Positions 28,512 to 37,209 of a stretch of DNA of 40,147 nt are shown in pieces; the first letter of the stretch is position 1, and the number at the start of each line of letters is the position of its first letter. The stretch is from positions 1-40,147 of the forward strand of contig CATJCJ010000614.1 of assembly GCA_949738935.1 (NCBI GenBank). Reading direction: 5' to 3'. The notes beneath the pieces were generated by a model. It made no database searches. It worked only from the letters and a program-made list of their open reading frames with translations, and had not been told where the DNA came from. The translations under genes and the position numbers were made by a program. Source of the DNA: an uncultured Eubacteriales bacterium. Lineage in GTDB: Bacteria > Bacillota > Clostridia > Lachnospirales > CAG-274.

Positions 28512-29324
28512 ATGGCTCATAAGATTTATGACAATTTCTTCCTCTCCAATGAGGTTGAAGACCAGTTCAATTCCCACTTGAACTTACAGCAGTTCTGTAC
28601 TGTTGATAACTCTCTCGTGGGCGAAGCTGGTATGAAGCGCAAGATCAACGTCTACACCGCTACTGACGGTACTCAGAAGTTGGGTATGGGCGAGGGCAAT
28701 ACCAAGTCTATCGAAGTTTCCTACGCTGAGAAGGAGTACGAAATTCTGCTCGCTCAGAACCGTTTTGAATACTTCGATGAACAGGCTATGACTGATCCTA
28801 TGCTTGTTCCTGTCGGTGTCCGCCACATGGGTACTGATATGTTCAACACGGTCAATGCGGACATTTTCGCAGAGTTCAACAAGGCTACTCTGACTCACGA
28901 AGCTACTTCTTACGGTTTCGGCACTTTCGCTGACGCTGTTGCGAAGCTGAACCTTGAGGAGATCGAGGGTGTGAACATCTTCGGTTTCGTGAATCCGGCT
29001 GACATGGCTGAGATTCGTAAGGCTCTGAACGAAGACCTCAAGTACGTTGAGTCCTTCGCTCGTAATGGCTACGTTGGTACTGTTGCTGGTGTAAACATCT
29101 ACACCAAGAAGGACGCTGTGTCCGGCACTATCATCATTGCCACTAAGGAAGCAGTTACCATCTTCAATAAGAAGGGTACTGAAATCGAGCAGATCACTAA
29201 GAATGCTCGTTCCGAGACTGCGGCTAATACTCGTCTGAACACCATCTTCTCTCGTAAGTATTACCTTGCCGCTCTGACTGACGCTACTAAGGCAGTGAAG
29301 ATCACTGTTGCCGAGAGCGTCTAA
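28512..29324 (+). CDS. Major capsid protein (HK97 fold)
   Basis: 270 aa. N-arm NFFLSNEVEDQFNSHLNLQQF, the E-loop region with KRKINVYTATDGTQKLGMGEG, the A-domain text IFGFVNPADMAEIRKAL and the closing ARSETAANTRLNTIFSRKYYLAALTD fit clostridial HK97-type capsid proteins made without a protease domain. Position after scaffold and AGGAGG-type spacing support it. Confidence 0.9.
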   Translation: MAHKIYDNFFLSNEVEDQFNSHLNLQQFCTVDNSLVGEAGMKRKINVYTATDGTQKLGMGEGNTKSIEVSYAEKEYEILLAQNRFEYFDEQAMTDPMLVPVGVRHMGTDMFNTVNADIFAEFNKATLTHEATSYGFGTFADAVAKLNLEEIEGVNIFGFVNPADMAEIRKALNEDLKYVESFARNGYVGTVAGVNIYTKKDAVSGTIIIATKEAVTIFNKKGTEIEQITKNARSETAANTRLNTIFSRKYYLAALTDATKAVKITVAESV

Positions 29325-29349
29325 ATCTAAGAACAGGAGGACAGGAAGT

Positions 29350-29601
29350 ATGTACGAAGTTGTAAGAGCGTTCAGAGACGCTAAGAACGAAGATCACTAC
29401 TACGGTGTAGGTGACACCTACCCTGTGTCCGGCTACAAGCCTACTAAGGCTCGTATTGAGGAGCTTGAGAAGGGCAAGAACAAGCACGGTAAGGTCTATA
29501 TCAAGAAGGTTGCAGAGGACGAAACTCCCGACAACGGTTCTGAGCAGACCGATGGTGCTGACACTGCCGATCAGACTCCCGACAACGGTTCTGAGGAATA
29601 A
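29350..29601 (+). CDS. Small head-associated protein with repeated acidic tail
   Basis: 83 aa from ATG 29350 with CAGGAGGACAG. The N-terminal part YEVVRAFRDAKNEDHYYGVGDTYPVSGY is beta-rich, and the C-terminal tail repeats TPDNGSE twice. The DNA repeat ACTCCCGACAACGGTTCTGAG (29524 and 29575) is nearly exact, so the tail may expand or contract. Position after the capsid gene suggests a decoration or connector accessory; function not established. Confidence 0.65.
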   Translation: MYEVVRAFRDAKNEDHYYGVGDTYPVSGYKPTKARIEELEKGKNKHGKVYIKKVAEDETPDNGSEQTDGADTADQTPDNGSEE

Positions 29602-29620
29602 GTAAAGGAGGTCGGATAAC

Positions 29621-29938
29621 ATGACGCACGATGAAAAGCTGACTGCGCTCAAGGCTATGGTCGGCGGCTCTGACACTGACGAAGTGTTATCCGCCTATCT
29701 GAACCTCGCCGGAGGTAAGATTATCGCTAAAGCATATCCGTACAAAAGCGAAGTGACCGAAGTTCCGGCTCAGTACCACTACCTACAGGTAGAGATAGCC
29801 GCCTATATGCTGAACAAGCGTGGTGCGGAAGGTCAGACTTCTCATACCGAGAACGGTATTACGAGACAGTATGAAAATGCCGATGTACCAGCTTCCATGC
29901 TGAAAGCGATTACTCCCTATTGTGGGGTGATTAAATGA
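29621..29938 (+). CDS. Head-tail connector, gp6/gp15-like
   Basis: 105 aa after AAGGAGG. All-helical adaptor pattern: DEVLSAYLNLAGGKIIAKAYPYK, QYHYLQVEIAAYMLNKRGAEGQTSHTENGITR, then YENADVPASMLKAITPYCGVI, as in phage gp6-like (PF05135-type) connectors that sit under the portal. The stop overlaps the next start (ATGA). Confidence 0.82.
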   Translation: MTHDEKLTALKAMVGGSDTDEVLSAYLNLAGGKIIAKAYPYKSEVTEVPAQYHYLQVEIAAYMLNKRGAEGQTSHTENGITRQYENADVPASMLKAITPYCGVIK

Positions 29939-30342
29939 GGTGCATGAACAGAAACAAGGTAAAGTTCTTCTACTCTCTGTATGAAGGACGAGAACCTATC
30001 ACAGACGAGTACGGTAATGTGACAGGCGAATATGACGTAAAACACGGTAATCCGACTGAGGGCTATGCCAATATCTCTGCCGCAAAGGGTGAAACTCAGA
30101 CACGGCAGTTCGGTGAGTCTGAGACCTATGACAAGGTGATTGTCATGGATAACGAAGCTCCTCCGATTGACGAATACTCAGTGCTTTGGGTCGATACCGT
30201 TCCCCAGCTCAATAAGGACGGTTCGTTGGCGGTGGACGAGGAAGGTAACGTGCTTACCCCTCATGACTACATCGTCAAGAAGGTTGCAAAGAGCTTGAAT
30301 AACGTGTCGATTGCGATAAGCAAGGTGAACGTCAGTGGCTAA
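29935..30342 (+). CDS. Head closure protein (gp16-like)
   Basis: 135 aa from ATG 29935 overlapping the connector stop. Beta-rich: RNKVKFFYSLYEGREPI, then YGNVTGEYDVKHGNPTEGYA, GETQTRQFGESETYDKVIVMDNE, and a closing YIVKKVAKSLNNVSIAISKV. Matches the head-completion family that plugs the portal after packaging. Overlaps the next gene by 8 nt. Confidence 0.8.
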   Translation: MRCMNRNKVKFFYSLYEGREPITDEYGNVTGEYDVKHGNPTEGYANISAAKGETQTRQFGESETYDKVIVMDNEAPPIDEYSVLWVDTVPQLNKDGSLAVDEEGNVLTPHDYIVKKVAKSLNNVSIAISKVNVSG

Positions 30343-30856
30343 GAAGGTTATCAAGTTCGGATTATCGGAACGTGAGATCGACAGGGCTTTGAAGGAACTG
30401 GAACAGTACAAGCAAGACCTCATTCGTAAGACAGAAATTCTCCGTGAGAGGATTGCTGAGAGGATTGCAGATCAGTCCCGGAGCGGTTTTGCCGGAGCGA
30501 TTGTAGACGATCTGTTGAAGGGCGGTCAGAGAACCGCCGAGGTCAACGTATCAGTCGAAGTCCGGGATAATATCTCGGTGATAATCGCAAGCGGCGAGGA
30601 CGCAATTTGGGCTGAGTTTGGTGCTGGTGTGTATCACAACGGTTCAGTAGGAAGCTCCCCACACCCCAAAGGTGCGGAACTCGGTTTCACAATCGGCGGT
30701 TACGGCAAAGGCATGGGTAAAAAGGAGACTTGGGGCTTCTATGAAGACGGTGAATTGCGCTTGACGCATGGCGCACCAGCGGTAATGCCTATGTACAATG
30801 CCGTGAAGACCGTATGTACGGAAATCGCTGATATTGCAAGGGAGGTGTTCAAATGA
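30335..30856 (+). CDS. Tail completion protein (HK97 gp10-like)
   Basis: 173 aa from GTG 30335. HK97-gp10 pattern: an N-terminal helix (EIDRALKELEQYKQDLIRKT), then WAEFGAGVYHNGS, GFTIGGYGKGMGKKETWGFY, and a helical close RAVMPMYN-like (APAVMPMYNAVKTVCTEIAD). Interfaces head and tail. Overlaps neighbours by 8 and 4 nt. Confidence 0.83.
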   Translation: MAKKVIKFGLSEREIDRALKELEQYKQDLIRKTEILRERIAERIADQSRSGFAGAIVDDLLKGGQRTAEVNVSVEVRDNISVIIASGEDAIWAEFGAGVYHNGSVGSSPHPKGAELGFTIGGYGKGMGKKETWGFYEDGELRLTHGAPAVMPMYNAVKTVCTEIADIAREVFK

Positions 30857-31257
30857 TTGACATGGAAAACGAGATTTTCAACGAAGTATCTGAGAGAGTC
30901 CGGGCGAAGTACCCGAACATTTTCATGACAGGTGAGTATGTGAAGTCTCCCTCCTCTTTCCCTTGTGTATCACTTGTTGAAGCGGACAATGCGACATTCC
31001 GAAACTCGCAGACTTCCGATGGTAAAGAAAACCATGCGGCGGTCATGTACGAGCTGAATGTCTACTCCAACAAGACCAAAGGTAAAAAGGCAGAGTGTAA
31101 AGAGATCGTGGTTTTCATTGATGAAATTCTCATGGAGCTGAACTTCACTCGACTTATGCTCGAACCTGTACCTAACCAAGACGAAGCAACCATTTATCGA
31201 ATGCTCGGACGCTACCGGGCAGTCATTTCAAAAAACAAAACGATTTATAGGAGGTAA
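30853..31257 (+). CDS. Tail terminator-type protein
   Basis: 134 aa. Alternating helix and strand (ENEIFNEVSERVRAKYPNIFM, then FPCVSLVEAD, HAAVMYELNVYSNKTKGKKA, IVVFIDEILMEL), as in phage minor tail/gpU-like tail-terminator proteins that cap the tube. It comes right before the tail-tube gene, the typical position. Assignment mostly by context. Confidence 0.72.
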   Translation: MIDMENEIFNEVSERVRAKYPNIFMTGEYVKSPSSFPCVSLVEADNATFRNSQTSDGKENHAAVMYELNVYSNKTKGKKAECKEIVVFIDEILMELNFTRLMLEPVPNQDEATIYRMLGRYRAVISKNKTIYRR

Positions 31258-31263
31258 ACCGAA

Positions 31264-31689
31264 ATGGCAATTTCTACCTACAAGGTTTTTCTTATGAAGA
31301 AGACCGAAAATGCTTATGAAAAGCTCGTTGACATTAAGGACTTCCCCGATTTGGGTGGTGCGCCGGAAATGTTGGAGACAACTACTCTTTCCGACAAAAT
31401 GCAGACCTATATTCCGGGTATTCAGTCCCTTGACGCTCTCGCTTTCACTGCGAACTACACCAAGGACGATTACACCAAGCTCAAGGCTCTTGAGGGTGTA
31501 GAGAACGACTACGCTGTGTGGTTCGGCGGCACTGAGGAAGCTGGTGTCGTGACTCCTACTGGCACTGATGGCAAGTTCGAGTTCAAGGGTCAGCTTTCCG
31601 CTTATCCCGTTGGTGGCGGTGTGAATGAGGTAGTTGATATGAACATCACTATCGCTCCTTCCACTCCTATCACTATGGCAGAAGCGTAA
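31264..31689 (+). CDS. Major tail tube protein
   Basis: 141 aa after AGGAGG. Beta-rich: STYKVFLMKKTENAYEKLVDI, then DLGGAPEMLETTTLSDKMQTYIPGIQSLD, LAFTANYTKDDYTKLKALEG, and FKGQLSAYPVGGGVNEVVDMN, typical of siphovirus tube subunits (SPP1 gp17/gpV family). Strongly Ala/Ser/Thr-biased in codon use as expected for an abundant protein. Confidence 0.88.
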   Translation: MAISTYKVFLMKKTENAYEKLVDIKDFPDLGGAPEMLETTTLSDKMQTYIPGIQSLDALAFTANYTKDDYTKLKALEGVENDYAVWFGGTEEAGVVTPTGTDGKFEFKGQLSAYPVGGGVNEVVDMNITIAPSTPITMAEA

Positions 31690-31715
31690 TCAAGAAATAA
31701 CAGGAGGACAGACAA

Positions 31716-32045
31716 ATGGCTAAACAGCTTATTTTTACTTTTGAAGACAAGGAGTACACGCTTGAGTTCAATCGCAGAACTGTGGCGGAAATGGAGAAGA
31801 AGGGGTTCATTGCTTCCGAGATCACGGATAAGCCCATGAGTACCCTTCCGGCTCTGTTCGCCGGAGCGTTCCTTGCACATCACAGATTTGTGAAACAGGA
31901 CGTAATCGACAAAATTTATTCCAAACTTACCAAGAAAGAGGACTTGATCGGCAAGCTGGCTGAAATGTACAACGAACCGATCATGGCTCTCGTAGAGGAA
32001 CCCGAAGAAGACAAGGGAAACGTGAACTGGACAGCAACTTGGTAA
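31716..32045 (+). CDS. Tail assembly chaperone, upstream frame (gpG-like)
   Basis: 109 aa after CAGGAGG. Helical: LEFNRRTVAEMEKKGFIASEI, LPALFAGAFLAHHRFVKQDVID, and an acidic end LVEEPEEDKGNVNWTATW. Matches the DUF5055-type chaperone of Firmicutes siphophages, located between tail tube and tape measure. It carries a G GGA AAC slippery heptamer 24 nt before its stop, allowing a -1 fusion to the next frame. Confidence 0.87.
   Translation: MAKQLIFTFEDKEYTLEFNRRTVAEMEKKGFIASEITDKPMSTLPALFAGAFLAHHRFVKQDVIDKIYSKLTKKEDLIGKLAEMYNEPIMALVEEPEEDKGNVNWTATW
32015..32021 (+). promoter_or_regulatory. -1 programmed frameshift site G GGA AAC
   Basis: The heptamer is phased as G GGA AAC in the gpG frame. A -1 slip continues as CGT GAA CTG GAC AGC into the downstream frame, which is open through this point. 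Lambda uses G GGA AAG at the same place. A strong stem TGAGGGGAG...CTCCCCTCA (32065-32102) lies 43 nt downstream. Confidence 0.85.
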
Positions 32046-32482
32046 GTGACTTGCTGTCCTCCACTGAGGGGAGTGGTGGTGTAACTGCCACTGCTCCCCT
32101 CAAAACTTACACAGAGAAATTCCATGAGCTTTTTCCGTACTATCTGTCAATCGGTATGACCGAGGAGCAGTATTGGGACAGAGACAGCACACTTGTGGTG
32201 GCATATCGCAAGGCGGAAGAACTCAAAACCAACAGGAAAAATCAAGAAATGTGGCTACAGGGTGCGTATGTGTACGAAGCTCTGTGCCGGGTATCTCCTC
32301 TCCTTCATGCGTTCGCCAAGAAGGGAACGAAACCTGTACCTTATATCGCTGAACCGTTTGCTATCACTGAGAAACAGGCGGAATACAGACAGGAGGAAAA
32401 GGAAAAGAAGAACTTCGATAAGGGCAAAACGATGATGGAAGGATTCATGATACGACACAACAAAAAGTTTGAAGGGAAGTGA
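32021..32482 (+). CDS. Tail assembly chaperone, frameshift extension (gpT-like)
   Basis: About 153 aa read by -1 frameshift (ELDSNLVSDLLSSTEG then GSGGVTATAPLKTYTEKFHELFPYYLSIGMTEEQYW...). Charged and helical at the end (KQAEYRQEEKEKKNFDKGK). An independent start at TTG 32039 exists but has no ribosome-binding site, so fusion to the upstream frame is more likely. The fusion would bind the tape-measure protein during tail assembly. Confidence 0.82.
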   Translation, partial: RELDSNLVSDLLSSTEGSGGVTATAPLKTYTEKFHELFPYYLSIGMTEEQYWDRDSTLVVAYRKAEELKTNRKNQEMWLQGAYVYEALCRVSPLLHAFAKKGTKPVPYIAEPFAITEKQAEYRQEEKEKKNFDKGKTMMEGFMIRHNKKFEGK

Positions 32483-32487
32483 GAACC

Positions 32488-35400
32488 ATGTCTACTACAA
32501 TCGAACAGTTAGAGGTTGAGGTACAATCCAGTGCCACGTCAGCCGTAAGTGGTATAGACGCTCTTGCTTCTTCTCTTGGTAAGTTGAAGACCGCTGTTAA
32601 AGGCGGTGTCGGCTTGACTTCTGTTGCGAAACAGCTCACCACACTGAACACTGCTTTGAGCAGTGTCAGTGCTGGTAATGCCGAAAATCTGAATAAACTT
32701 GCCAACGGATTAAAGACGCTTTCTTCCTGTGGAAGTCTCAAGCTGTCTTCCTCTGTGGCAACGCAGATCACGAACATCGGCTCTGCGATTCAGTCCTTAA
32801 ATGGCACAAATTTTGGTGCGCTCAATTCCCTTGCCAATGCTCTCACTCCTTTGGCGAACATCGGTAAGTCGAATTTGAACAGCTTTATCTCTCAGTTGCA
32901 GAGATTACCGCAAGCGGTACAAGCTCTCAACTCCGTGAACATCGGTAGTTTGGGTACTCAGATTTCCCAGCTCGTGTCGGCATTGACACCGCTCACGCAG
33001 ATGGGTAAGAACAACCTCACTTCCTTTATCACGCAGTTGCAGAAGTTACCACAGGTAATGACCGCTCTCAGATCGGTTGACATGGGTGCGCTGGCTTCTC
33101 AGATTCAGCAGTTGGCGAATGCCCTTGCTCCTCTCGCAACGCAAATGCAGTCTATCGCAAACGGCTTCTCCGCTTTCCCGGCGAGAATCCAGCGATTGAT
33201 TAGAAGCACTAACAACCTCACCACTGCCAACAACGGTGCGTCCATGAGTTATGCGAACCTTGCGGCGAAGATCGGTATTGCCGTAGTCGCAATGAAGCGT
33301 ATTGCAAGCGTTATCGCTGGCTGGATTACTGAATCCAACAAGTACATCGAGAACTTGAACCTGTTCACGGTGTCTATGGGCGAGTATGCGAACGAAGCTC
33401 AGAAGTACGCTGAGACCGTTGCTGAGATCATGGGTATCGACCCCGGCGAGTGGTTGAGAAATCAAGGTATTTTCATGACGCTTGCGACTGGTTTTGGTGT
33501 TGTGAGTGACAGAGCGTACACCATGAGTCAGAACTTGACTCAGCTTGGTTACGACCTCTCCTCCTTCTTCAATATCAGTTACGAAGACGCTTTCCAAAAG
33601 CTACAGTCGGGTATCTCCGGCGAGCTTGAACCTCTCCGTAGGCTTGGTTTCGACCTGTCTGTGGCGAGACTGCAACAGGAAGCTCTTAACCTCGGCATTC
33701 AGAAAAATGTCAACCTCATGACACAGGCTGAGAAAGCGGAACTGAGATACTACGCTATCATGACACAGGTCACTACCGCTCAAGGCGATATGGCTCGTAC
33801 ACTGGAAGCTCCGGCTAACCAGCTTCGTGTCTTGAAAGCACAGGTTACACAGTGCGCTCGTTCTTTGGGTAACATCTTTATCCCTGTTCTGAACGCTGTG
33901 TTACCTTATGCGATTGCTCTCGCAAAGGCTATCCGTTTGGTGGCTGACGCAATCGCAAGCCTTTTCGGATTTGCTCTGCCGGAGGTCGATTACAGCGGTA
34001 TTAGTAGTGCCGCTGGCGGTGTCGGTGACATTGCAGACGGTCTCGGTGACGCAACCGATAAAGCGAAGGAGCTGAAAAATGCACTCCTCGGCATTGACGA
34101 GCTGAACATTATTTCTCCGCCCGAAGATTCGTCCGGCGGCGGTGCTGGTGGTGTTGGCGGCGGTGCTGGTGGTCTCGGCTTCGAGCTTCCTACTTATGAC
34201 TTCCTCGGTGACGCTGTAAACAGCAAGGTCGAAGAAATCCTCACTAAAATGAAGGAATGGCTCGGTCTTACTGAGGACATTGACACATGGAGCGAGTTTT
34301 TCCATACGAGACTCGGCAGAATCCTCACTACTGTGGGTGCTATTGCTCTCGGTCTCGCAACGTGGAAGATTTCTCAGAGCGTTCTCACTGGCATTCAAGG
34401 TCTGTTGGCTTTGAAGAAAGCCGGATTGGGTAATGGTCTGACACTCTCCATCGGTCTGAGCTTTTCCATTGCTGGTATCGCACTGGAAGCGGCTGGTATC
34501 ATTGACGCTATTCAGAACGAACTCAACGGAATGAACTTCGCTCAGATTCTTGGCGGCGGTAGTTTCATCACAATCGGCGGTGCTTTCATCGGCAAGGCGG
34601 TTGCTGGCTGGATTACCTCTGCTTTCAGCGGAAGTGCTGTTGCTACAGCTCTCTCCACGGCGGCAACAAACTTGGGTCTCGGTACTGCAACGGCGGCTGG
34701 TGCGGCTTTGGGTGCTGGTATCGGCGGTATTATCGCTGGTATTCCGGCATACATCACTGGCATTTATGACGCTATCAAAAACGGTATTGACTGGCTGAGT
34801 TCTGCGCTTATCGGTGCTGGTGCTACGGCGGCTGGTGCTGGTATCGGTGCTATCATCGGTGCTTGTGGAGGTCCGATAGGAGCTGGTATCGGTGCATTGA
34901 TCGGTCTCGCAGTCGGCTTGGTGACTGACGGTATCATTCTCGTAGTTCAGAAATGGGACGTAATTGTCGAGTTCCTTGACAATTTCTTTACGAAGACCAT
35001 TCCGGGACTGTGGAGTGACTTCACCACTTGGCTCGGCAAGATTCCGAAACAGCTCGAAAAATTCTTCAAGTCGTTGCCCGGAAAAATCGAAGACTGGTTC
35101 GATGATCTGTGGCAACCGATTAAAGATTATGACTGGAACTCTCTCGGCTATAACATCGGACAGTGGTTCGGTAATGCTTGGAAGACCGCAGTCAACTTCG
35201 TAACCGTAACGATTCCGACATGGTTCACAAATATGTGGAACAGTATCAAGTCTGCTTTCAAGCAGTTCTTCACTGTGACGCTCCCTACCTTCTTCACACA
35301 GACGATTCCGAATGTGGTAACGAAGGTGGCAGAATTTTTCAAGGCACTGCCCGGAAAAATCTACAATGCGTTCGTTTCCGCAAAACAGTCCATTGTCGAT

Positions 35401-36813
35401 ATTGGCTCGGCTATCATTGATGGTATTTGGGAAGGTCTACAGTCCATTTGGAAAGCTATCACGGATTTCGTAGATGGTTTTGTACAGGGCTTCAAGGACG
35501 CACTCGGTATTCATTCTCCTTCCACCGTCTTCAAGGCGATTGGCGAGGACATTGTAGCCGGACTGTTACAGGGTATCGAAGGTTTCACCAATATGATGAA
35601 CACCGTTAAGGAATGGGGCGCAAGCGTCATTGAGTGGTTCACTAAGGGTGAAGACGGTAAGAACATCGTAGATCATTTCAAAGAAATCGGCGGTAACATC
35701 ATCGGCGGTTTCAAGGATAAGATCAGCACGACCTACACCAACGTGAAGACCAGTGTTACCACTTGGGCTTCCAAGGTCAAGGAGTGGTTTACAAGCGGCT
35801 CGTTTGGCGGTGTGAATGCTACCTCCTTCGGTACGTTTGCAAGCAATGTGATTACAGGGTTCAAGGATAAAATTTCCTCTACCTACAGTACGGTCAAGTC
35901 CTCGATTACCACTTGGGCGAGCAACGTAAAAACGTGGTTCACCAGCGGTTCTTTCGGAGGTGTGAACAGCACTTCGTTTGCTACCTACGCAAGTAACGTA
36001 ATCAATGGTTTCAAGGACAAGATCAGTTCTGCGTACACCAACACTAAGTCCTCGATTACAACGTGGGCTTCCAACGTCAAGAGCTGGTTCAGCGGTACGG
36101 CTTCTTCCAGTGCTTTTGCTGGCTATGCGAATGACATTATCAACGGCTTTAAGAACAAGATCGGTGAAGCGTACACCAATGCGAAGTCTAATATGCAGAC
36201 CTTCGCTTCCAACGTGAAGTCGTGGTTCACAGGTACGGTTTCCTACAGCTCTTTCTACTCGATTGCGTCTGACGTAATCAGTGGTTTCAAGAACGGTATC
36301 GGCAATCTGTACTCCACCTGTAAGAACACGATCAAGAGTTGGGGTTCTGACATTATCGACTGGTTCAAGGGAGTTCTCGGTATCAATTCTCCTTCTAAGG
36401 TCTTCTACGAAATGGCTGGTTTCTCCGTTGAAGGTTTCAACAACGGTTTCAGCTTCCTCGGAAAGTCTACGAAGGGTGTGGTAAGTAGCTGGGCTGACTC
36501 CTTCACTGCCGTGACACCTACAATGAGCTTTGCAGTAGATACCTCTGCGCTCAAGTATTATGACTCCGGCTCTTTCGCTAAGTCCGTGTCCGCAAACGTG
36601 ACAAGCAACACCTCTGTCACTGCGACTGGCTTCATGGAGGGTATGGAGGAGTTCTACAGAGAGTATGTAGAACCTACGATGGCTCAGATGGCGGCTGATA
36701 TGCGCCGACAGGCTGATAAGAACGAGCAGACCATCGTTCAGATCGGCAACCGAACTGTCTCTGACGCTGTAACCACTCAGCAGAAAGCAAACGGTTTCGT
36801 ATTCGCTAAGTAA
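32488..36813 (+). CDS. Tape measure protein
   Basis: 1441 aa from ATG 32488 (AGGGAAG upstream). Repetitive amphipathic N-terminal part with LANALTPLANIGKSNLNSFI-type repeats, the tape-measure core (NLNLFTVSMGEYANEAQKYA...YDLSSFFNISYEDAFQKLQSG), hydrophobic Gly/Ala segments about 640-810 that may insert into the host membrane, and five imperfect about 50-residue repeats near the C-terminus, each with GFK.KI and a Trp-Phe. Sets tail length and is ejected with DNA. Confidence 0.93.
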   Translation: MSTTIEQLEVEVQSSATSAVSGIDALASSLGKLKTAVKGGVGLTSVAKQLTTLNTALSSVSAGNAENLNKLANGLKTLSSCGSLKLSSSVATQITNIGSAIQSLNGTNFGALNSLANALTPLANIGKSNLNSFISQLQRLPQAVQALNSVNIGSLGTQISQLVSALTPLTQMGKNNLTSFITQLQKLPQVMTALRSVDMGALASQIQQLANALAPLATQMQSIANGFSAFPARIQRLIRSTNNLTTANNGASMSYANLAAKIGIAVVAMKRIASVIAGWITESNKYIENLNLFTVSMGEYANEAQKYAETVAEIMGIDPGEWLRNQGIFMTLATGFGVVSDRAYTMSQNLTQLGYDLSSFFNISYEDAFQKLQSGISGELEPLRRLGFDLSVARLQQEALNLGIQKNVNLMTQAEKAELRYYAIMTQVTTAQGDMARTLEAPANQLRVLKAQVTQCARSLGNIFIPVLNAVLPYAIALAKAIRLVADAIASLFGFALPEVDYSGISSAAGGVGDIADGLGDATDKAKELKNALLGIDELNIISPPEDSSGGGAGGVGGGAGGLGFELPTYDFLGDAVNSKVEEILTKMKEWLGLTEDIDTWSEFFHTRLGRILTTVGAIALGLATWKISQSVLTGIQGLLALKKAGLGNGLTLSIGLSFSIAGIALEAAGIIDAIQNELNGMNFAQILGGGSFITIGGAFIGKAVAGWITSAFSGSAVATALSTAATNLGLGTATAAGAALGAGIGGIIAGIPAYITGIYDAIKNGIDWLSSALIGAGATAAGAGIGAIIGACGGPIGAGIGALIGLAVGLVTDGIILVVQKWDVIVEFLDNFFTKTIPGLWSDFTTWLGKIPKQLEKFFKSLPGKIEDWFDDLWQPIKDYDWNSLGYNIGQWFGNAWKTAVNFVTVTIPTWFTNMWNSIKSAFKQFFTVTLPTFFTQTIPNVVTKVAEFFKALPGKIYNAFVSAKQSIVDIGSAIIDGIWEGLQSIWKAITDFVDGFVQGFKDALGIHSPSTVFKAIGEDIVAGLLQGIEGFTNMMNTVKEWGASVIEWFTKGEDGKNIVDHFKEIGGNIIGGFKDKISTTYTNVKTSVTTWASKVKEWFTSGSFGGVNATSFGTFASNVITGFKDKISSTYSTVKSSITTWASNVKTWFTSGSFGGVNSTSFATYASNVINGFKDKISSAYTNTKSSITTWASNVKSWFSGTASSSAFAGYANDIINGFKNKIGEAYTNAKSNMQTFASNVKSWFTGTVSYSSFYSIASDVISGFKNGIGNLYSTCKNTIKSWGSDIIDWFKGVLGINSPSKVFYEMAGFSVEGFNNGFSFLGKSTKGVVSSWADSFTAVTPTMSFAVDTSALKYYDSGSFAKSVSANVTSNTSVTATGFMEGMEEFYREYVEPTMAQMAADMRRQADKNEQTIVQIGNRTVSDAVTTQQKANGFVFAK
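35690..36330 (+). repeat. Tandem repeats in the tape measure gene
   Basis: Five units marked by GGTTTCAAG-type cores at 35707, 35857, 36007, 36145 and 36283, with periods 150, 150, 138 and 138 bp (50 and 46 codons). Each encodes GFK(D/N)KI...YT..K....TWAS.VK.WF. Confidence 0.85.
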
Positions 36814-36825
36814 GGAGGGACGGTA

Positions 36826-37197
36826 ATGTCTTATATCAAGGTCAACGGATATGAATTGCCCCCTCCGAAGCGAGGGGTACACCCCATTGTCACTACAGTT
36901 GTTGACGCTGGCAGAAATGCAAACGGAGCGGTAGTTGGTCAGCGTGTGGGTCGAGACCAGTACAAGCTCGATGGGCTTGAATGGTCTTGGCTCACCGCAG
37001 ATCAATGGAGTCGCATTCTGAGTGCGCTCAGTCCGTTCTTTGTGTACGTCAGCTTCATCGACCCGGTGAAGAACAAAGAGGTCACAATCAAGATGTACTG
37101 TGGCGATAGAACAGGCGAACCCTATTGGGTGGACGAGAACGGACACCCGACACACTACAGAAATTGTAAGGTGAATCTTATCGACACAGGCGAGTAA
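36826..37197 (+). CDS. Small tail protein (DUF6711-like)
   Basis: 123 aa after AAGGAGG. Beta-rich: YIKVNGYELPPPKRGVHPIV, then NGAVVGQRVGRDQYKLDGLEWSWL, and TIKMYCGDRTGEPYWVDENG. The recurrent G-R-D/LDGLEW pattern is seen in tail proteins located between tape measure and baseplate in Gram-positive phages. Likely distal-tail or tube-adaptor; exact role unproven. Confidence 0.7.
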   Translation: MSYIKVNGYELPPPKRGVHPIVTTVVDAGRNANGAVVGQRVGRDQYKLDGLEWSWLTADQWSRILSALSPFFVYVSFIDPVKNKEVTIKMYCGDRTGEPYWVDENGHPTHYRNCKVNLIDTGE

Positions 37198-37209
37198 AGG
37201 AGCGATTTT

